In this document: positions 5,145 through 8,764 of the stretch, in pieces
Layout of the letters: each line of letters begins with the position of its first letter
Position numbering within the stretch: position 1 is the first letter of the stretch
NCBI GenBank assembly: GCA_022842065.1
Contig: JALHQH010000089.1
Span: forward strand, 10,723-19,486
From: Caldilineaceae bacterium
Lineage (GTDB): Bacteria > Chloroflexota > Anaerolineae > Caldilineales > Caldilineaceae
Reading direction: 5' to 3'
DNA length: 8,764 bases
Notes under the pieces: generated by a model
The model's database searches: none
What the model saw: only the letters and a program-made list of their open reading frames with translations
What the model was told of the DNA's origin: nothing
Made by a program: the position numbers and the translations under genes

Positions 5145-6209
5145 ATGGCCAAAGGCCGCCTGATCTCCAGTGAGATCGCCCTCGACCCCGACCTGAACAG
5201 CATGAGTGTTGAAGCCATCTACTGCTATGTCATGGCCTTCACCAACCTGGACCGCGATGGCCTCATTGATGGCCATCCCAACAAGTTATGGGCCACGATT
5301 TGCCCCTACAAAACCGAACTTTTCGATCAGATCCCGCGCATCGTCGATGAATGGATCCGCTCCAACAAAGTGATCCGCTATCAGATCCGTGCCGGTCAAG
5401 CGGTGCTCTTTTTTAAGGACTTTCGCCGCTACAACCTGCGCATGAAGTACCACAACGAAGCCGAATCCTTGTTTCCACCACCCCCAGGCTGGGAGCGCAG
5501 CAAAGCCGGCCTCATCCCGGCGACGCTCGAACTACGCGAGCAAATGGCCAATGAGTTCGACAGCCGCTCCCAATACCGCCAAGCCCTCGAGGCGCACCTT
5601 ACGCCAAGCTTGTCGCGACAGAGTCCCGACCAAGTTGCGAGTGCGTCGCGACCGAGTCGCGAGCAAGTCCCGAGTGCATCGCGACCACAGCGCGATCAAG
5701 TCGCGAGTGAGTCACCACAGAGTCGGGATCAAGGACAAGATCAAGATCAAGATCAACCAGAAGATCAACATAAGTGGATGGATGGTGGTGGTGGTGATCA
5801 GATCATCCATACCCATCCACCCGTCGTTAGTGGAAAGGGGGGTGCAGGGGGGGGCAACAACCCCGACCCGCTTGCGCTCTTCGACCGGCCGACCCTCGAA
5901 CAGGCCGCCTGGCAGTTGGGCTCGCTGCTGGGCTTTCACATGCAGTGGAACGACTATCAGCAGAGCATTACGGCCTACGACCAGGCGGCGCTGCTCGACC
6001 TGCTCAAATGGATCAAACGCTACAGCGATGATCCCACGCTCAGCCAGGGTGCCGAAAGTCTGCCCGCCGTGGTCCGCCACGCCGTCAGTCGCAAAAAGCC
6101 GGTCTATCTCACCCAAAACCAGACGACCGCGCTCGTCGCCGATATTCTCACCTGTGTCTCCCTCGATACCTGGCAGGATCACAATCGCCCTTTGTCAATC
6201 GACCTGTAA
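5145..6209 (+). CDS. Replication-initiator-like protein with internal repeats
   Basis: A 354-residue protein in three parts. Residues 1-135 resemble the N-terminal winged-helix domain of phage and plasmid replication proteins (replisome organiser type). They begin MAKGRLISSEIALDPDLN and carry the typical LDRDGLIDGHPNKLWATICP, a basic RRYNLRMKYHNEAESLFPPPPGW-like segment, then GLIP. Residues 150-240 are a disordered linker with three 11-residue repeats (162-172, 173-183, 184-194; pattern DQVASASRPSR), a DQ-rich tract (195-207) and a Gly-rich tract (213-237). Residues 241-354 form a helical C-terminal domain of unrecognised family, the expected place for helicase-loader or helicase contact. The assignment rests on recalled similarity of the N-terminus and on the parAB neighbourhood. 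Codon use matches the downstream genes. It is first in the maintenance operon. A transcription regulator with a winged helix is the main alternative. Confidence 0.62.
   Translation: MAKGRLISSEIALDPDLNSMSVEAIYCYVMAFTNLDRDGLIDGHPNKLWATICPYKTELFDQIPRIVDEWIRSNKVIRYQIRAGQAVLFFKDFRRYNLRMKYHNEAESLFPPPPGWERSKAGLIPATLELREQMANEFDSRSQYRQALEAHLTPSLSRQSPDQVASASRPSREQVPSASRPQRDQVASESPQSRDQGQDQDQDQPEDQHKWMDGGGGDQIIHTHPPVVSGKGGAGGGNNPDPLALFDRPTLEQAAWQLGSLLGFHMQWNDYQQSITAYDQAALLDLLKWIKRYSDDPTLSQGAESLPAVVRHAVSRKKPVYLTQNQTTALVADILTCVSLDTWQDHNRPLSIDL
5608..5728 (+). repeat. Eleven tandem 11-bp units (candidate iterons)
   Basis: Eleven consecutive 11-bp units begin at 5608, 5619, 5630, 5641, 5652, 5663, 5674, 5685, 5696, 5707 and 5718. 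The last six bases of each fit TCGCGA: exact in units 1, 4, 5, 7 and 9, one mismatch in units 2, 3, 6, 8 and 11, two in unit 10. The final A is invariant. Most units read nnnAGTCGCGA. A 33-bp higher-order period (5628-5660, 5661-5693, 5694-5726) gives the 11-residue protein repeats. The 11-bp phasing puts the motif on one face of the helix. It lies wholly within the replication gene linker. Confidence 0.85.
5727..5768 (+). repeat. A-rich GATCAA hexamer tract
   Basis: GATCAA occurs at 5727, 5739, 5745, 5751 and 5763, the middle three in direct tandem, encoding a run of Asp-Gln. With 5694, 5796 and 5801, eight GATC sites fall within 111 bases. The tract is A-rich inside a GC-rich gene and follows directly after the 11-bp array. 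It is a candidate DNA-unwinding element. Simple codon-level repeat expansion is the alternative. Confidence 0.6.
5774..5820. repeat. Inverted repeat with internal odd palindrome
   Basis: GTGGATGG (5774-5781) and CCATCCAC (5813-5820) are exact complements. Between them is the 11-base palindrome TGATC-A-GATCA (5795-5805), not concentric with the outer arms. It sits between the hexamer tract and the G runs within the replication gene. It may be part of the candidate origin or only a by-product of the repetitive codons. Confidence 0.4.
5837..5854 (+). repeat. Long G runs (G6 and G8)
   Basis: Six G (5837-5842) and eight G (5847-5854) separated by TGCA encode the Gly-rich linker of the replication protein. 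Runs of this length can fold into G-quadruplex structures and are prone to replication slippage. A one-base change would cut off the C-terminal domain of the protein. Confidence 0.55.
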
Positions 6210-6219
6210 ACACACCAGA

Positions 6220-6231
6220 AAAGGACACCCA
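6220..6231 (+). promoter_or_regulatory. Ribosome-binding leader, copy 2
   Basis: AAAGGACACCCA, identical to 5131-5142, with AAAGGA 10 bases before the ATG at 6236. Together with the upstream CACACCA it suggests that the leaders of these two operon genes were duplicated or are bound by a common regulator. Confidence 0.65.
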
Positions 6232-6235
6232 CACC

Positions 6236-6544
6236 ATGTACCGCAAGTTCTACAATCTCTCCCTGCTGCGCTGGCTCCGCTTAGCCCTTGCGGCCCCCAC
6301 GGCCATGGGGCTGCTGGCCGAACGGATCAATCTCCAAGCCGAGCACATCGCCAGCCTGGAAAGCCAACTGACTGCCTGCCGCCAAGTGTTAGCCACCACC
6401 ATGCGCGAACGCAATCGGTATGCCAGCGCCTTTGACCATGCCTGTCGCCAGCTGTGCTTACTCAAACAACAACGCTGCCACGAAAGACAGCACCTACGCA
6501 CCTGGATCACGCGCTGCACGAGCAGCCAACCGGGCACAAATTAA
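6236..6544 (+). CDS. Small coiled-coil protein between rep and parA
   Basis: A 102-residue protein of no family I recognise. Residues 8-28 are hydrophobic with interspersed arginines (LLRWLRLALAAPTAMGLL) and could be a weak membrane or amphipathic helix. Residues 28-80 show heptad-like spacing (INLQAEHIASLESQLTACRQ and onward), suggesting a coiled coil. Five cysteines are present (48, 70, 74, 81, 94). The C-terminus is basic. It starts 26 bases after the replication gene with the same ribosome-binding leader, so translation is very likely. Position suggests an accessory role in replication or partition, for instance a membrane or initiator adaptor; that is inference only. Confidence 0.68.
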   Translation: MYRKFYNLSLLRWLRLALAAPTAMGLLAERINLQAEHIASLESQLTACRQVLATTMRERNRYASAFDHACRQLCLLKQQRCHERQHLRTWITRCTSSQPGTN

Positions 6545-6681
6545 AGCACAGCGGCACCGGTGCGGGTCAAAACCAAAATTCAGGTCCAAAATGGCGCAGG
6601 GTAGCGAAATCATCTGACATCGCACCCGCCGCCATAGACCCGCCGGCACAGCTACAGGCATTCTAGAAAGCGAGGCAACCT
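6545..6681. promoter_or_regulatory. Gap before parA with a 10-bp palindrome
   Basis: The 137-base gap contains the perfect palindrome GCACCGGTGC (6554-6563), a loose direct repeat (GGTCAAAACC at 6565 and GGTCCAAAAT at 6584), and TTCTAGAA (6661-6668). Gaps of this kind before parAB often hold the operator or centromere. The classic parS sequence is absent. No -10/-35 pair is convincing. Confidence 0.35.
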
Positions 6682-7425
6682 ATGAAAACTATCGCCATCT
6701 GCAATCACAAGGGCGGCACCGCCAAAACGACCAGCACCTACTATCTCGGTACGCTCCTGGCGGCGAACGGCCTGCGCATCCTGCTGGTCGATCTCGACCC
6801 CCAAGCCAATCTCAGCAAGCGCTTTTACGACGCAAGCACCTACACGATTGCCGACGCGCTCGGTGGTGCCGTCGAACCACTTGTTTCCCTGGCCGAAATT
6901 CTGGTCCCCGTTGACCATGCGGGTCGTCTCACCCTCGCCCCCAGTGAGTTGCAGCTTGCTAACATCGCCGTTGGCCTGCTCAGTGACGCCGTCCGCGGCC
7001 GCACTGCCCTTCGTCGTGCGCTCGCCCCGGTCAAAGCGCACTTCGATCTCTGCCTCATCGACTGCCCACCCGAGGCCGGCATCATGCTCGTTAATGCCCT
7101 GCTTGCCGCCGATGGCCTCCTCTGCCCGGCGGAACCCGAAGGCGACGCCCTTGCCGGTGTGCAGCGCATCATCGAAATCGCCGCAGATATCCGCCGTGAA
7201 TTCGAGCGTGCCACCCCCGTCCTCCTCGGCACCATCGCCACCCGCGTCGATGCCCGCACCATTCGTCATCGCGATGGCCTGGCGCTCATGCAAGCCGACA
7301 CCAACGCATCAGTCCGCGCCATCATACCCGAAAGCAATGGCGAACAGCGCGACGACCGTCTGCGCGCAGCCTATGCCGGGGTTGCCGCCTATGTTACCGA
7401 CTGGTGGCAGGAGGCAACATGCTAG
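6682..7425 (+). CDS. parA: ParA family partition ATPase
   Basis: A 247-residue Walker-type ATPase that drives segregation of plasmid or chromosome copies by forming ATP-dependent dimers on the nucleoid, released by ParB. The deviant Walker A is NHKGGTAKTT with signature Lys10 and P-loop Lys15. Walker A' is LLVDLDPQ (Asp37, Asp39) and Walker B is LCLIDCPP (Asp127). There is no N-terminal helix-turn-helix, so it belongs to the small type Ib or chromosomal Soj-like group rather than the P1-type that binds its own operator. GAGG lies 7 bases before the ATG. Its stop overlaps the parB start by 7 bases, showing translational coupling. Length is normal and all key residues are present. Confidence 0.95.
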   Translation: MKTIAICNHKGGTAKTTSTYYLGTLLAANGLRILLVDLDPQANLSKRFYDASTYTIADALGGAVEPLVSLAEILVPVDHAGRLTLAPSELQLANIAVGLLSDAVRGRTALRRALAPVKAHFDLCLIDCPPEAGIMLVNALLAADGLLCPAEPEGDALAGVQRIIEIAADIRREFERATPVLLGTIATRVDARTIRHRDGLALMQADTNASVRAIIPESNGEQRDDRLRAAYAGVAAYVTDWWQEATC

Positions 7426-8764
7426 ATCTACTCACCACCAAAGCCGCCGCCAGCGCCAGCACCCAGGCCACACCGCCACAACCAGTGCGCGCCTCCGGCG
7501 CAATGGTGGCGGCAGCGCCAGCCGCGATCGTCTATGTGGAGCTACACAAAATTGCCGACAATCCCTACCAGCCGCGCGGCCACTACGCCGCCGAGCACAT
7601 TCTCAACTTGGCCCTCAGCATTAAACAGCTACAGCCGGAACTACCCGCCACCCGCGGTCTGCAACAACTTCCCCTGGCCCGCGTCGTCAAACTAGATCCC
7701 AGCGGCCTCCGCATGGCCCTCATGCAGAGCATGTACGCCGATAACCCAACCTCAGGAACCCCGGGTGGCCACGCGCAACAGGCGCTTAACGCCCCCGACG
7801 CCATGGTCGAACTCATGTTCGGCCATCGCCGGCTGCGCGCGTTCATGCTGCTCGCCGAAGGCTTACGCTCCTTGGGTGATGGCAGCGCCATTGGCGTCGA
7901 CCTCACCACCGTTAGCGAACTCGAAAGCCGCTACGCGGCCCTGCTCGACCCCGATCCCACCTATCGCACCATGCCGCTCATGCTCGCCTTTGCCCTCGAT
8001 CACCAAATGTGGGCCCATGCCGTCACCGAGAACAGCCAGCGTCGCAACATCACCGCGATCGAGGAAGCCCAAACCATCCAGCGCGCCATCGATGAGTTTG
8101 GCCTCACGACCGCCGAAGCCGGCAAACCCTTCGGCTATGCCCGCAGCACCACGGCCAACAAGCTGCGCCTGCTGACCCTGCCGAGCGAAATCCGTCAGGC
8201 CATCGCCGTGGGCGATCTCACCGAGCGCCACGCTCGCGAGCTCCTCCGCCTCGCCGACGACCCCGACCGCCTGGCCAAGGTCAGTGCCGAAACGATCAGC
8301 AAAGGCTATTCTGTGCGCCAGTTGACCACCGCCGTGAACTGGCAAGCCCAGGCCATGCAGGAGGCCCAGGCCAAAGCGGCCGAGGTTGCCGCCGCCCGGC
8401 AGGCCCTCGCCGCTGGCTGGTCACTCCCCGGTCAAACCGCCTTGGTCGGGGTTGATCGGCTCATTGTCGATGACCGCTATCCCAACCCAATCGACCGCAC
8501 CAATCCCAAGGAAGCGGCCCTGATTCAGCAGGGGCACTGCGGCCCCCACTGCCCCTGTTTCGCGCTGCGCTATGCGCCACACCGCTACCAACACGGCTTC
8601 GGCCCCGAGCCACAGCGGGCCCCCCATATCGTCGCCTGCTGCAGTGACTACGCCGCCCAACGCGCCAAGCTTGCAGCCACAGCCCCCAAAGTGCCCGCCA
8701 CGCCCGCGCCGGATGGCACCACACCAGAGGGGATCACGCAAAAACAAGCAAACGAACAACGCCA
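7419..8764 (+). CDS. parB: ParB/Spo0J family partition protein (3' end cut by window)
   Basis: The visible part has 448 residues and continues past the window. ParB binds a centromere, spreads as a CTP-dependent clamp and stimulates ParA. Motifs in order are IADNPYQPR (45-53), GHRRLRA (135-141, the CTP-binding box normally GERRxRA), TENSQRRNITAIEEA (203-217), and a helix-turn-helix near 229-252 (GKPFGYARSTTANKLRLL). The spacing between the first two boxes is about 80 residues, longer than usual, through an insertion at about 92-128. After a coiled segment (307-333) comes a Cys/His cluster (His373, Cys374, His377, Cys378, Cys380, His403, Cys407, Cys408) that may bind zinc and is not typical of ParB. 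AGGAGG lies 4 bases before the ATG. The first 35 residues are Ala/Pro-rich and probably disordered. Confidence 0.9.
   Translation, partial: MLDLLTTKAAASASTQATPPQPVRASGAMVAAAPAAIVYVELHKIADNPYQPRGHYAAEHILNLALSIKQLQPELPATRGLQQLPLARVVKLDPSGLRMALMQSMYADNPTSGTPGGHAQQALNAPDAMVELMFGHRRLRAFMLLAEGLRSLGDGSAIGVDLTTVSELESRYAALLDPDPTYRTMPLMLAFALDHQMWAHAVTENSQRRNITAIEEAQTIQRAIDEFGLTTAEAGKPFGYARSTTANKLRLLTLPSEIRQAIAVGDLTERHARELLRLADDPDRLAKVSAETISKGYSVRQLTTAVNWQAQAMQEAQAKAAEVAAARQALAAGWSLPGQTALVGVDRLIVDDRYPNPIDRTNPKEAALIQQGHCGPHCPCFALRYAPHRYQHGFGPEPQRAPHIVACCSDYAAQRAKLAATAPKVPATPAPDGTTPEGITQKQANEQR

Noticed and set aside
4954..5163. 69-aa plus-strand frame in the leader of the replication gene
   Set aside because: It starts at a TTG without a ribosome-binding site, overlaps the replication gene start and shows no protein-like pattern.
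5608..5770. CRISPR array
   Set aside because: The repeats are contiguous 11-bp units without unique spacers and lie inside a coding gene.
5551..6435. Long plus-strand open frame (294 aa) overlapping the replication gene in another frame
   Set aside because: It has no good ribosome-binding site, a composition expected from shifted GC-rich codons, and runs across the stop and start of two well-supported genes. It is a shadow frame.
6652..7293. Minus-strand open frame of 213 aa opposite parA
   Set aside because: It lies wholly opposite a gene with all ParA motifs, and its glycine- and acid-rich composition is typical of antisense frames.
7863..8345. Minus-strand frames opposite parB (also 8421-8759)
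   Set aside because: They mirror parB codons. The plus-strand ParB motifs are unambiguous.

Overview
The window looks like part of a plasmid, or of an integrated plasmid-like element, from a filamentous or related Chloroflexota bacterium. The host call is an inference. It rests on the family of the short protein at 233-478, on the moderately high GC with C-rich codon choice, and on the feel of the ParB and Rep proteins. No rRNA, tRNA or host-marker gene is present to confirm it.

Left part (1-3172, all plus strand): four genes that look like cargo. They are a small soluble protein of a widespread uncharacterised family, a four-helix DUF6326-type membrane protein, a GC-rich six-helix membrane protein of unknown function, and a secreted lipoprotein alpha/beta hydrolase of the PAF-acetylhydrolase/dienelactone-hydrolase type. 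Base composition changes sharply from gene to gene (AT-rich 497-925, very GC-rich about 1100-1795), so this part looks assembled from different sources. Two perfect ribosome-binding sequences (964-972, 1830-1838) lead into no good gene.

Middle (3173-5144): a REP-like palindrome, about 400 bases with only doubtful ORFs (one broken by a stop), and a very strong 21-bp-stem terminator. A tyrosine recombinase follows on the minus strand, with an inverted repeat overlapping its likely promoter. Next is a gene-free stretch of about 420 bases with small hairpins that forms the divergent leader of the replication gene.

Right part (5145-8764, plus strand): a maintenance operon. A replication-initiator-like protein is followed by a small coiled-coil protein, then ParA and ParB; ParB runs off the window end. 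parA and parB overlap by 7 bases, and the first two genes share the same 12-base ribosome-binding leader.

The most notable signal lies inside the replication gene. From 5608 to 5728 there are eleven consecutive 11-bp units built on AGTCGCGA, with the hexamer TCGCGA falling in all three reading frames at exact 11-bp phasing. An A-rich GATCAA hexamer tract, an inverted repeat and long G runs follow directly. Iterons plus an A-rich stretch inside the linker of an initiator gene are the layout of the lambda ori within gene O. I propose this as an intragenic replication origin (or a ParB centromere) of an undescribed replicon. With the recombinase for multimer resolution or integration and parAB for segregation, the right half would be a complete plasmid backbone.
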